Under the pieces are notes generated by a model, which searched no databases, was not told where the DNA came from, and saw only the letters and a program-made list of their open reading frames with translations. A stretch of DNA of 64,000 bases from positions 4,774,001-4,838,000 of the forward strand of contig NC_016474.1 of NCBI RefSeq assembly GCF_000226095.1, read 5' to 3'. Below are positions 1 through 10,574 of the stretch, piece by piece. Positions within the stretch are counted from its first letter, which is position 1; each line of letters starts with the position of its first letter. Source of the DNA: Thermothelomyces thermophilus ATCC 42464 (Eukaryota; Ascomycota; Sordariomycetes; Sordariales; Chaetomiaceae). The translations under genes were made by a program, and so were the position numbers.

Positions 1-615
1 CTATCTAAACTATATAATATAAGAGGCTACTAACTTGGTCTATCAGAGATTAGTAAGTCTTTCTTATATATAAATCTTCTTATCTTTATCACTAAAAACC
101 TTCTAAAGCTCTTCGAAATAGTCATAAGATCAAAAGACTACCTATATAAATGCATCTCGGTCGTCTTCGTCTTCCTTAGTAAGATAGTCGTTCTATATAG
201 GCTCAAACCATCTAAGTGTCTTACCCTCTAGTCTTATAGCTATATAGAGGACTTTAGCTTTGTCATCTAGGAACTTATTATTATTAAGCTAGAAGTAGGA
301 TCAGAGGTTTATTAGGAATCCTATAAGGTCTTCCTTAGTTCCTCTATATTTGCTAGGTAGTTTGATCTTGATATAGCTTACTTTAGCGCCCTCGAGTGCC
401 TTAATTTTAGCATAGGCCTTGTTAACTAGTTTCTACAAGTGCTTTTCGCCGTTCTCGAGTTCCTTAATTCGAGCTTAAGTAGCCTTATCTCCCTAGTCTA
501 ACTCCTAGATTCGCTAATAGAGTTAACTAAGCTAGGCAAGTAGCTATTTGGCTATAATATTAGTAGCTATATCGATATTAAGGTCAAAGTTACCTCCGTT
601 CTAAACTATAACAGA
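1..615 (-). pseudogene. gag: gag N-terminal part (A0), RIP-degraded
   Basis: Reverse complement aligns along its length with the gag of A1 and A3, including the coiled N-terminal stretch and the start of the capsid-like domain. The start codon near 613 reads ATA instead of ATG, as in B1, A2 and A3. Several CAG/CAA-derived stops interrupt it. Gag would form the virus-like particle. The 3' part of gag lies beyond base 1. Confidence 0.8.
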
Positions 616-636
616 ACAAAGAGAGTGATAGTAACG

Positions 637-870
637 TGTAACGAACCTAACTTAGACTTTTTCTAAAAGGGTTCAGACAAAGGTAGATTGAGCAGGACAA
701 GTAGGCAGGTTGTCTAAGGGATTCGGTAAAGCTAAAGAGTTTATAATAACATTAGAGTTGTCTCTTACAGTAGTTAACGATGCTTGGTATAAGTACTGTA
801 ATTGTAAGTTGCTATTACTAGTAAACTCCTAGAGTCTATTATAACGAGTGACTATTTATATATATATATA
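637..870 (-). repeat. Partial 5' LTR of A0 (about 234 of 428 bp)
   Basis: Matches the U5-R half and TATA run of the A-type LTRs at 30272-30699 and 52429-52856. It begins TGTAACGAACC (LTR end, reversed) and stops at the TATATATA run. The U3 half with the TGATCC/GGATCA repeats is missing. Confidence 0.85.
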
Positions 871-1079
871 CTTCTGTTGATTGCTTATAGTCCCCTTCTA
901 TCCTGTCCTTGGATCGCCTTCGGTAGCTAGCTATCCTCTACTATCTTTCCCTTTTTGGCAATTGTTTGCCTGTAGTAGCCTGTGCTCCCTAGTAATCCTA
1001 TGTTAGCCTTGCTTCGTGCCCTTCTTAATTAGTAGCTCATTTAGCCTGCTGCACCCTACTAGGTCGTGGTATATGGTTA
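871..1079. other. Unassigned 209-bp segment between A0 LTR and G2c
   Basis: This stretch does not match the A, B or C LTRs, and I could not align it to the G2a copy, whose homology to G2c starts near 1080. It is less AT-rich than its flanks, with several CTG/TTG triplets. I see no reading frame or repeat in it. It may be a target-site remnant or a diverged part of G2 upstream of RT. Confidence 0.5.
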
Positions 1080-3236
1080 GCTCGTGACAATAATACCTAG
1101 AAAGCTAATACTATAACCATATAGGATACATTTATACCACCGGCTATAGAGGAATTTAGTAAAGACTTTAGTAGTTATAAAGTTATCTCCCTCTTAGACC
1201 TGTTTTCTAGGTATAACCAAGTTAGCCTTGACGAATAGAGCTAGGATCTTACTACCTTTTAAATGCCTATCGGCCTCTTCCGGATGTATACCCTCCCTAT
1301 AGGCGGAATAAACTCTATTACCTAGTTTTAATAAGCAATGGCCTAGATCTTCTAGAACCTAATTCCGGATGTCTGCCGCGTTTACCTAGATAATATCTAT
1401 ATAAAGGGGCCGTAGTCTAACTATAATAGGGAAGATGTTGCCCTTAGGTTACGGAAGTTCGTAGTTAAATACCTCTAAAACGTTAATATAGTTCTCCTAA
1501 ATGCTAAACTTGCTAGAGCTACTATTATAGCTAGGAAATCCTAGTAGTATCGGCTGTAAGTAGTATTGCTTAGCTACCTCTATATATTTAAAGGGTGACT
1601 ACCTAATAATGCTAAAGTTACGAAAATCCTTAAGTGGACTTCCTATTTAGATTTAAAGGATATTTATACCTTCCTAAGGATTGTTAGCTACTACCGGATC
1701 TAGATAAAGTACTTTGCTATAATTACTTGGCTATTATACGACCCAATAAAGAAAAATACCTATTAGAAATAGGGCTTTGCTTAGTAGCAGGCTATAAAGG
1801 AACTCTAAACTCGAATAACCATTACCCTAGTCTTTATACTACTTATTTTCGATAACCCTAGGTATACTTAGATATACCTAATGACTAATATAAGTCTTTT
1901 CGGTTAGGGAGGAGTTATTAAACAAGTCGGCCCTGATAAAAAGAGGTACTTATGCTAGTTTAAGAGTAGGATATAGTCTACGGTAAAGAAGCGGTACGAC
2001 CCTACTAAATAGGAGCTCTATAGACTACTTTTCCTGTTGAAATGTTTCTAACGGTACCTCTTTAGCGTTTACTTTATCGTAGAAACGGACGCTCTTATCC
2101 TGGTTTACTAGTTAAACGGCGCGGCTAGTGATATACCTAGAGCCTTAATAATATGGTAGATCGTATAGATTCGGCTGTTCGACTTTAAGGTCAAGTATAT
2201 TCTAGGTTCCAAAAATGCTATTACTAATAGGCTTTCGTAGAAGCCTCATAGTCTGTCTAACTAGATAGAGAAAGCAAACGAGGAGGATATTAACGATTAG
2301 GTTGACATGTAAATCTATACTAACTGTGTTAATGATCCTCCTAAACCTATAGACTCGAACCTTAAGGAAGGATACTCTAAACACTCTAGGGCTATTATAT
2401 GGTACTTGGCTACTCTAGAAGAACCTATAGCTATCTAACTATACTAGTAGCGACATCTATTTAAGAAGGAAGCATTTAAATATTTGGTAGACAAGGGCTA
2501 TCTGTTCCTTTAGCTAGCGAACGATACCTAGAATCCTCGCTATATAGTAGATACCCTAGAAGGAAGGTAATAAATTTTCTAGGCTTGCTATAATAAGATA
2601 GGCTATAAGGGTAGAGAAGCTACTTACTAGAGGGTTACTAATCACTATTACTAGAAGGGAATATATATTAATATAGCAAAGTAAATCTATACCTGCCTAG
2701 AGTATTAGGTATGGGATGCTAAAAGATTTAAGGAGGTATATTTACATTCGGAACCTTCTCTAATCCTATTTACGAAATGGCACTTAGATATCCAGTTTAT
2801 ACCCTCTAACTAGAGGGGGAAGCCTTATTTCCTCCTCGAGGCGTGTAACGATCTCTTAGGATTTATAAAAGCCGAAGTCCTACCTAATAAGTTAGCTAGA
2901 GTGGTAAAGAACTTCATTAACCGTAATATTCTCCTTTATTAGGGACTCCTAATAGTTATAGTTGTTAATAAGGGATCTAAATTCAAAGGGGAAGCGAAAG
3001 CTATCCTAGAGGAACTAAAGGTAAAACATATTATTATCTCTCCCTATAACTCTAAGGCTAATAGTATTAATAAGGCTAGGTATATACCTATTATAACTAC
3101 CCTAGTAAAGATAACTATAAGAACTAGAAAGAACTAGTAATAGCTTCTTCCCTATATCCTATATACTAACTATATTACTATTTGAAATAGCTATAGCCGT
3201 TTACCCTTTAACCTTATCTATAATTATAATCCTATT
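1080..3236 (+). pseudogene. pol: Element G2c: RT - RNase H - integrase fragment of a second gypsy family
   Basis: Plus-strand fragment homologous to the minus-strand G2a copy (roughly 21.7-23.9 kb). Reverse transcriptase is recognisable by LDLFS near 1190-1210 and YLDN (a YLDD site with D to N) near 1383-1394. RNase H has ETDAL near 2082-2096 (catalytic D). A Gly-Ser tether follows and then integrase, with a zinc-finger-like region near 2590-2700, WHLDI near 2772 (first catalytic D) and a second Asp site near 2970 that reads N in this copy. The frame is interrupted by many TAG/TAA codons. Homology stops at 3236, exactly where the LTR of element C begins, so the integrase C-terminus, gag and both LTRs are missing. 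It is non-functional. Confidence 0.85.
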
Positions 3237-3560
3237 TATAATGTGCTAGCCTTATAGCAACTACAGATAAGCGTACAATATTCTATTTGATTACCTTAGA
3301 GAGGAAAAAGAGAAAGAACATAAGAGTTGTATAGAGGGGCGCCTTTTAAGTATGTGCGTTATAACCCAGGTAGGGCCCGGTTAGGCTCCGGGTCAGGCCC
3401 TAACCGGGCCTTAGCCGTATGTCTACCGGACGAGTTATGAACGAGTAATGAACGCTCTGTAGACCTATAGGGCGTAGGTAAGTAGGGCAGGGTGGGTCCG
3501 TTCTGTACCCGGGTAAAGCCTAGGCATTGTCTAGCCCGGGTGTAGCCTAGGCCTATAATA
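3237..3560 (-). repeat. 3' LTR of element C
   Basis: A 324-bp copy of 10132-10456; differences are mostly transitions. Ends in the element orientation are TG(TA)TTATAGG and GCTAGCACATTATA, which fit TG...CA after RIP. It holds a GC-rich 12-bp inverted repeat (3374-3385 / 3399-3410), a TATATAA-like motif and the putative R start (minus strand, around 3297). Confidence 0.9.
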
Positions 3561-3580
3561 TACCCCCCCTCTTTTTTCGC
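3561..3580 (-). other. Polypurine tract of element C
   Basis: The plus strand reads TACCCCCCCTCTTTTTTCGC, so the minus strand has a run of A then seven G directly before the 3' LTR. This is the usual priming site for plus-strand cDNA and fixes the element's orientation. Confidence 0.85.
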
Positions 3581-4034
3581 GGTCACCGGGCCGACCTGCC
3601 CTGTATCGCGCCCTATATATCGGTCCTACGAGCGGGCCCTGTGCCTTCCTTCCTTTGTTGCTATGATAATGTGACTCGCGCGTATAATGGCACGTTATAC
3701 GTAAATAGGCAGCTGTTCGAGTTTAGATGAAACCTGTACTTCCTTCCCTTTATTGTCAGAATAATATAACCTACATATATAGTAGTGAGTTATATATGTA
3801 ATAAGTAGTCTACCTGGGCCTAGTACGCTCCCCTACTGCCTTCCTCCTATACCTATAAATATGCCTTCCTCTTCCCTCCTCCTCTTAATTTTTTCTTACC
3901 TATAACTAACTCTCTTCCTCTATACCCTTTAACTACCTCTGCCTCCTATAACTATACTTATTGCCTATACCCTTGTTATACCCTTAAGTTTTTTTTTTAA
4001 TTAATATCTATCTAGTATATTAATAGCTATTAGT
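3581..4034. other. Non-coding leader between 3' LTR of C and the antisense ORF
   Basis: A GC-rich part (3581-3700) passes into a pyrimidine-rich, TA-rich part (3840-4010) containing CTTCCTCC-type runs and a poly-T. It would be the upstream region of the antisense ORF and the 3' UTR of the element's sense transcript. No other gene is seen. Confidence 0.5.
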
Positions 4035-5068
4035 TTACTTAGTAGTGGTAGTAATAGTCGCCGCCTTAGTAATAACAAGAATAAAGATTACTATATAAGT
4101 TTTTCCCTTACCTATACTGATTTTAGCCATTATATATATATATAGGGTATAGATTAACTCCTTATTTTATAGCGTAAGAATGCTAATCTCTCCCTTAGTA
4201 AGTATACCATCAAGGGTAACTCCTCTAACAAGGAGTTAGAACTATAGCCTGAGAAGTAATAGTATTACCTACTATACGTCAACTAATTTCTAAAAGGTAA
4301 TAAGGTTAAGTATATCTAGGGTTAGGGTACCTCCTATATAACATGCTATAAGAACTATAGGAGCTGCGTTTAGGATCTATAGCTCTAGGCTAATAACCCC
4401 TACCTATATATAGGCATTAAGAAAATCATAGGTTATTACAATGCTAGTACCGCCCTCGCCTCCCCTGCCTACTATAAGACTGCCAACCAGGGCGCCTATC
4501 GCGCTATCCTAATACCTAAGTTCTCTACGCTAGTACATTTGTTCTCTACGCTCTTCGAGGCTACCTAGTCCAACCGTTCGCCCGGACAGGCCGCCTTTGC
4601 CCCCGCCCCGGCCGCAAGTTCTCGTCGTTCTAGTAACGACTTTGCCCTAGTCGCTACTACTACCGCCTCTAATATCTTTATCTATCGTAGTAATATCGTC
4701 TAGCCTGCCGCTAGCCCTAACCCTACCCTATAAGCTACTAGGCAGCTTATATGCCGTGCTATGGTGTAGAACGATAGCATACTACGCCAGATATAGCATA
4801 CAAACGAGAATATATCGACTTTGGTTAATACTAATACTGCCCTTGTCGCTTATATCCTAGGCACCCTATTGCCTGCCTCCCGTGCCCGTACGAGCACTCT
4901 ACACGCCCTATACCTATGCCGATTAACTTTGGCCATTCCTATACCTGCCGCTCTTCCTTGCCTGCTAAGCGCGTAGCGTGCCTAGTCTACGACTGTAACG
5001 ACCCTACCTTTGCCGCCGTAACCATTGTTTTAAAGGAGGAGGATGAGGAGGAGGATGTCGTAGAGTAA
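4035..5068 (+). pseudogene. Antisense accessory ORF of element C (RIP-degraded, Cys-containing, acidic C-terminus)
   Basis: Plus-strand frame lying opposite to the element's gag-pol. From about 4035 to 4887 one frame reads through with interruptions that are all TAG/TAA, as expected from CAG/CAA. A second frame then runs to a TAA at 5066-5068. A GT...AG interval, 4888-4976, would join the two frames in phase, so a short intron is plausible but unproven. Visible parts: a basic N-terminal region; a Cys/Tyr stretch near 4335-4370 with C-x2-C-x6-C spacing if the first Tyr is a RIPed Cys; a Pro/Ala/Ser-rich linker near 4580-4730; a Gln/Asn-rich segment that may be helical near 4735-4850; and a Glu/Asp run just before the stop. 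The start codon cannot be fixed. I do not recognise the family. The pol stop lies near 5270, so the two genes are convergent without clear overlap. Confidence 0.6.
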
Positions 5069-5269
5069 GCGTATCACGCTCTAGTCGGTATATTTGTTTT
5101 TGTTTTTATAATTAGATTATCTCTATAACGCGTCTGTAACGTGTTCGTGACGTGTCTGTAACGCGTCTGCCGCTCGTTTGCCCTAGGTTTGCCTGCCTAC
5201 GCGTAAATTCTAAATTGTTTGTTTTTATACCTTTCCTTGCTTCCTATTTGTAATTGGTCTATTATTGTA

Positions 5270-8200
5270 ATATATGTCTTCCTATTTCTATTCGAACGCG
5301 TTAAGCGCCTTAGTATTTTCTAGATTTTCTAACGGTTCCTAAGTTAGGGTATTATATTCCTTCTATTTTATTAATATATTATATTAGTTTCCTCTCCCCT
5401 TTACGTTCCTAGCTATAAGGATCGCTTTTACTTTATATTCTTCTTATGGTAGTCCTTCCTAGGAGAGTTCTAATACTAGGTCTAGTTAGAAATCTAATAT
5501 ATATTACAAAGGTAGTAGGTCGGATATAGCATGCTTAATAAGATTAATATAGAAGGTAGGGTAGAGGCCCTAAGGAACATTTAGAGTTACCGTTAGTAGT
5601 ATTAGTACTATGATTACCTTATACTTAGTATTAACCTAATCGAGTTTATAGCTAGGGCAATTAGTTTTAATATTATATAAGGATAGCTATACTTTATCCC
5701 CTACCTTAAATCTCCTAGCTAGGCGTTAAGAACGATTAGCGTTTTCTTGCTAGCGCTACTATATATACGCGATAGTAGCCTAGGTCTATTCTATACCTTC
5801 TCTTAGGTAGTGTAAGAAATTGGTAGCTCTTCCTTACGGGGTCGAGGTAGGAGCGTCTAGTAGGTCGGCGAACTATATTAGGCTTATATTATAATTGTAA
5901 AGGAGGTAGCTTATACTTGTCCTAGTCACTATCAAGTCATAGTTATTAATCGCAAGCTAGTATATAGGTAGATATTTAGGCTAATCGTATTATACAAAGG
6001 AAACTATAGTCTATAAGATAGTCTGTACCTCCTAATTCACACGTTCTATACCTCTATCTGTCTATAGATGATAGGCTATTAACAGTAGCTGCTCGATCCC
6101 GACAGTCTTATAGAGAGTAGTCTAAAACTAGCTAAGCCAGTCCGAACCGCGATCAGTGATAATTTATGTCGGAAATCTGTAAAACCGCCATTATACGTCC
6201 TAGAACTAGAGTATATACACCTCGGCTCCTATCAAGGATATAGCTTCGAGTTAGACGTACTTTGACAGCCGGTCGGTGATTACTATAAGGTACTAGGGAG
6301 AATTCTCGTCTCGTGTGGGGAGATTGACCATAAAATCGATGGAAATCTGTTTCTAGAAGTAGTTAGTAATAGGTAGGGGCTAGAGGAGTCCTTGTCGTAG
6401 TTAACGCGAAACCTTAGCCCTCTAATACGTATGATAATTCCTTGTAAATCTCTTTATGTCCGGAGATATAAAGTCCTAGTAGTAGTCCTATTAGAGTATT
6501 TCAAATAACCTATTCCTCCCCAGGTAGCCTAATATAAGAGAGTTATAGATATATTAAAGGATAGCAATGGTGAGTAGTTCCTATATAGGGAGCTAAAGTC
6601 TACCCCGGAACTAGAGAGCACCCTATATATTAAGGGAGTAGTCTATAATCTAGGTCTGTGCTATATTTGCTTCCTTTGGAAATTTTTAGGCCCTGTCCTA
6701 GACAGCCTGGAGCTAGTATATATAATATTTGTCCTTAACAACTCCCTTATCTTATAAGGCTACTAGCTGTTTATCCGTAAAAATGGTACTCCCCTTTGGT
6801 AGGTAGGATACTTTAGATGACGTTAAGGAATCTATTATGTCTATCTAGATAGTAGGGAGAAGTTATGCTATACGTTATATATCTTCGGGAAAGTCTTGTT
6901 TGTAACGGGACAGGGCGTTAGGGCAGGACGCTTATAACCTAGGTTGGTAATGGAGCTCAAAGTTAAAGAGGGAGAGTATCTTGGCCTATTAAGCTTATTA
7001 CTTACTGATTAAACGAGGCTAGGAAAAGTATTCGAGGTTTTTATAGTCGGTTAAAATCTAAAAGGGAGCTACGACATTATAGAGCTTGGCCGACTAGGCC
7101 TTTAGGTATGAGATAATCGTAAGTAACTCCTTATTATAGATTGTATAGTTTTATTTGGCTAGGGTTAGTTTTATAGAGTAGTAGGCTATAGGGTATAGAA
7201 CCCTATCTTCTCCCTACTAGGATAGGCACCTTCCTAGCGCCGTCCTAGAGCAATCTACCTCGAGTACCGTCTCCTGTTTAGGGTCCTATTATACGAGAAT
7301 AGATTCTAATATAAAGGCTATCTTGAGGGCGTCGAAGGCCTTCTGTTCCTTAGTCCCCTACTAGAACAGGGTATTCTTATAGGTTAACCGCGTTAAGGGT
7401 TCCATTAGCCTAGAAAAGTTAGAGATAAAGTCTCGGTAGAAATTAGCAAATCCTAGGAAGCTTTATACTCCCTAAACCTTCTATGGTGCCTCTTACTCGC
7501 AGATGGCGGCTAGCTTTTTAGGGTCTAGACAGACCTAGGCCCTTGCCTCTATAATATAGCCAAGGTACTTGACTTCTTTTATAGTAAATATATACTTCTT
7601 AAGGTCTAGTATAAGTCCTACTTTCTATAACCTTTAGAGTATATCCCTTACTTACCTTATATAATCTTTCCTACTACCTAAAGTATAAACTAAGATATCA
7701 TCGAGGTATATTATTACAAAGTCTCTAAGCGTTAGACTAAGAGCGTTATTAATATATTATTAGAAGGTTACAGGTACGTCTACAAGTCTAAAGGGATAGT
7801 ATAGCCACTTAAAGAGGCCGAACCAGGTCTAGAATGCTATTAAATATTCGTAGCCCTCTATAATCTAGATACGATAGAAGGCCGCCTAGATATCTAACTT
7901 TATAAACTACTTAGCTCTAGCTAGGGAGTGAAGCATTTCCTTAATAAGTAGGAGGGGGTATCGGTCTTGCTTTATAATCTTATTTAGCGCTCGATAGTTA
8001 ATATAGAACCTCTAACCTCTGTCTGCTTTCTTTATTAAGAGGATAGGGGTAGCAGCCGAAGAGGAGCTGGCTTGGATCTATCCCTTATCTAGTAAGTCAA
8101 CGACTTGCTTTCGGACTTCTAATAAATGATCCTGTGGCATGTTATAGAGAGGTCCCTAAGGGAGTTTAGGGATCTTTCTGTCTAGGCCTTCCTTTAATTT

Positions 8201-8950
8201 GATATGATGATTAGCCGCGCCGTAATATAGGGGAAGTCTGCTAGCTTTCTCCTTGTCAAAGAGGTTGGCAAAGTCGTAAAGTTCGTCTAGTAAGGTAACC
8301 TCTGACTCTATACTAGGCCCTAGTTAGGTGCCCCTATTCCCTATGTTTTCTCTATAAAATTAGCGTCTTGATTCTAGGATAGTTATCATTTCCTAGATAC
8401 TAGTAACTAGAAAGGTATTAGAAGTCTTCTTCTTCTATACCCTCTAAACTATGCCTATAAAGACTATGCCTATAATTTGGGAGATTCCTATCTATCTTAT
8501 CTGTAAAGAGATCTCATAGACAAGTAATCCTAGTTACGTCCCGATTTTAAGAATGCCTATATATATATCTAGTCTAACCTCCTAGTATTCTATCTATAGA
8601 AAACCTAGTATAACGTTATATATAAGTCCTAGGACTATATGAAATGTAGCCTAACTCTTCTAACTATCGATATCTATCGTAATATAAGCTATCTAAGTAA
8701 TCTTCTAATCCTATTATAGCCTAGTTATAGTCCTAAGGGTACGTATAGTAGGTAAACTAATCTGCTTGATTCTAAGCCTCTAGTATATTCTCTTACTAAT
8801 AATGCTATAGCTAGAATATCTATTATCTACTTAAGCGTTTATAAAGCCAATAGAGTTAAGGAAGATTAGAATAAGAAAAAGAGGTCTATCTATTCTTTTG
8901 TTAATCTCTATAAACTCGTCTTCTAGGTAGTTATAGTCTTCTAGCCCCCT
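5270..8950 (-). pseudogene. pol: pol of element C: protease, RT, RNase H, integrase, chromodomain
   Basis: On the minus strand the domains follow the chromovirus order. RT shows YLDD, here intact, within F-V-I-I-Y-L-D-D-I-L around 7695-7720. RNase H carries L-E-V-D-C-S near 7255-7270 and the later N-K-E-L-L motif near 7115-7130. Integrase shows I-D-F-M near 6335 (first catalytic D), I-I-T-D-R-G near 6150-6167 (second D) and G-I-E-R-V-N near 6045-6060 (catalytic E). A chromodomain ends the protein at about 5290-5455, with EEYKV at its start, an ILIKW-type core strand and TWEP followed by an Asn-Leu. The protease, expected near 8450-8900, is too degraded for me to place exactly. Several CAG/TGG-derived stops break the frame. 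The product would have made and integrated the cDNA; the chromodomain would direct integration to methylated H3K9 chromatin (known for chromoviruses). Confidence 0.85.
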
Positions 8951-10074
8951 TATAAGACTTTGCTTAGGGACTACTCTTTTCCCTGCTTGCTATCTTCTTC
9001 ATTAGATAGGTCGTCGTCTTCCTTCTAATCCTTAGCCTCTAAGGTATTAATGTCGGTTCTTAGCTAGTTCTACTATACCGGCCTTAAAGTAAAGGCAAAG
9101 TGACACTTAGTAATAAAGTGACCCTTCTACCTATACCAGATATACGCTCTGGCTGCCTATTAGGCTATATATACTTCCGGACTGACCTATTTCGCCTATA
9201 GGGCGTTACCCCTATGTTTTCCTGCCCTATCCTTGTTAGGTCCCTTCCTCTATAGGTTAGTATATAATAAGTTAATTCTGGTCATCGGTATATCTCCTTC
9301 TATATCCTTCCCTCTCTATAGTTTAGGTACTGCCTACTACCCCTATGTCTACTAATACTTATTATTAAGCCAAAGAGCCTTAAGATCTATAGTAATCTCA
9401 TAGTATTTCTCGACTACTATTACGTAATTATCCCGGGGAATCCCTCGTCCGACCGCTATATATTTAAGTTTCGGAGAGAGGTATTGTTATAATTTGATTA
9501 GGTATAGCTCGTTACTCTAAAGGAGACCGCCTACCTTTAATAGCTTGGCCTTAAACCAAATAATAAAGGCAGCAAACGGTTCATCGTCTCTCTATCGAAG
9601 GAATTCTAGTTCCGATAGGGCTACTATCTTCTTATAGGGGTCGGAGAAGATACTCTCGAGATATTGGAGGAACTCGGTCGGGTTATACCTAACTTTTGGG
9701 CCTATAGATTTATAGTAGGCCGTAACCCGAGTCTGTACCTAGCGCGTGAAGTTTCCCTAGATAAAGACCTATTAGTTATAATTAGAGCCGATGAAATCTC
9801 TGTCAGCTATAAGAACGTGTTCTATCGTACTCTTCTATATTATAAAGAGTTCCTTTTTACCGTCGAAAGGTTGACCAGTTAGGAGACGCTTCTACTACGG
9901 CTACTAAGCTTCAAGGGGCACCCTAGCTAACTTAGGGGTTAGGATAGGTTAGGTTTAGGATGCTTAGAGAGTGTCGATCGTCGCGTTCTGCTGTTCTACT
10001 ACTGCTTAAAGGGAGTAAACGAGCTCCTGTAATTCTGCTAAGCCCGAGGGCCCGTGTACCATCGAATCTGTCAT
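8951..10074 (-). pseudogene. gag: gag of element C
   Basis: The start ATG is at 10074-10072 and survives RIP; the first residues are MTDSMVHGPSG. A capsid-like region follows. A CCHC zinc knuckle lies near 9110-9165, read as Y-I-W-Y-R-*-K-G-H-F-I-T-K-C, where both Tyr are one TpG-to-TpA step from Cys and the stop one step from Gln. This would bind the genomic RNA. The C-terminal limit and the junction with pol are not clear. Plus-strand open frames here, such as 9664-9882, are shadows of this gene. Confidence 0.75.
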
Positions 10075-10118
10075 GACTACGTTATCGATAACTCCCTTAG
10101 GGAGTTACTACTAGTAGG

Positions 10119-10130
10119 AAGGTAGTCGAA
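10119..10130 (-). other. Self-priming site (PBS) of element C
   Basis: The minus strand reads TTCGACTACCTT one base inside the 5' LTR. It is complementary, except for one base in the least-mutated form, to the LTR segment AAGGTAGTCAAA (10192-10181 in this LTR, with RIP changes). That segment starts about 30 nt downstream of TATATAA. It does not resemble the TGG... start of a tRNA-primed site. See the matching sites in A and B. Confidence 0.65.
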
Positions 10131-10131
10131 A

Positions 10132-10456
10132 TGTAATATACTAGCCTTATAGCAACTATAGATAAGCGTATAATATTCTATTTAACTACCTTAGGGAGGA
10201 AAAAGAGAAAGAATATAAGAGTTATATAGAGGGGCGCCTTTTTAAGTGTATATGTTATGACCTAGGTAAGGCCTGGTTAGGCTCCAGGTCAGGCCCTAAC
10301 CGGGCCTTGGCCGCGTGTCTACCGGACGAGTTACGAACGAGCAACGAACGCTCCATAGACCTATAGGGCGTAGGTAAGTAGGGTAGGGTAGGTCTATTCC
10401 GTGCCTAGGTAAAGCCTAGGCATTATCTAGCCCGGGTATAGCCTAGGCCTATAATA
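10132..10456 (-). repeat. 5' LTR of element C
   Basis: 325 bp, matching 3237-3560. In element orientation it holds the U3 inverted repeat GGCCCGGTTAGG-like arms, a TATATAA box (around 10220-10230), a pyrimidine stretch and the putative transcript start at 10192. It abuts the clipped A1 LTR at 10457. Confidence 0.9.
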
Positions 10457-10572
10457 GTATTATTATAAACCGTTTAGCTTGACCAAATCCCTTAGATAAC
10501 CTATACACTTATCCTAATTAATCTACCTTTGTCTAAACCCTTTTAGAAGAAGTCTAAGTTAGGTTTGTCATA
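10457..10572 (+). repeat. Truncated 5' LTR of A1 (U5 end only)
   Basis: Matches the final 116 bp of the A LTR, ending GGTTTGTCATA. The start coincides with the end of the C LTR at 10456, so C (or a rearrangement with it) removed the U3 and R parts. Confidence 0.85.
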
Positions 10573-10574
10573 TA

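Larger units (their letters stand above)
1..870 (-). mobile_element. Element A0: 5' end of a family-A Ty3/gypsy chromovirus, truncated
   Basis: Minus-strand copy of the same family as A1, A2 and A3. It enters from outside the window within gag, reads out through the gag start and the self-priming site (624-634), and ends in a partial 5' LTR (637-870). The LTR is cut at 870 inside its TATA run, and unrelated sequence follows. No target duplication can be defined. Stops are TAG/TAA of the RIP type. Confidence 0.85.
3237..10456 (-). mobile_element. Element C: nearly complete minus-strand gypsy chromovirus with antisense accessory ORF
   Basis: Two LTRs (3237-3560 and 10132-10456) flank a ~6.6-kb interior read on the minus strand: gag, protease, RT, RNase H, integrase, chromodomain. 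A polypurine tract lies against the left (3') LTR and a self-priming-type site against the right (5') LTR. A plus-strand reading frame (4035-5068) fills the space between the chromodomain and the 3' LTR. Flanks are CTATT (3232-3236) and GTATT (10457-10461), an imperfect match, and the two sides belong to different elements (G2c and A1). The site has therefore been rearranged, or the duplication has decayed. Confidence 0.9.

Noticed and set aside
3359-3586. Minus-strand 75-codon frame in the GC-rich part of the C LTR
   Set aside because: It lies across the LTR/PPT boundary and reflects lack of CpA targets in GC-rich sequence, not a gene.
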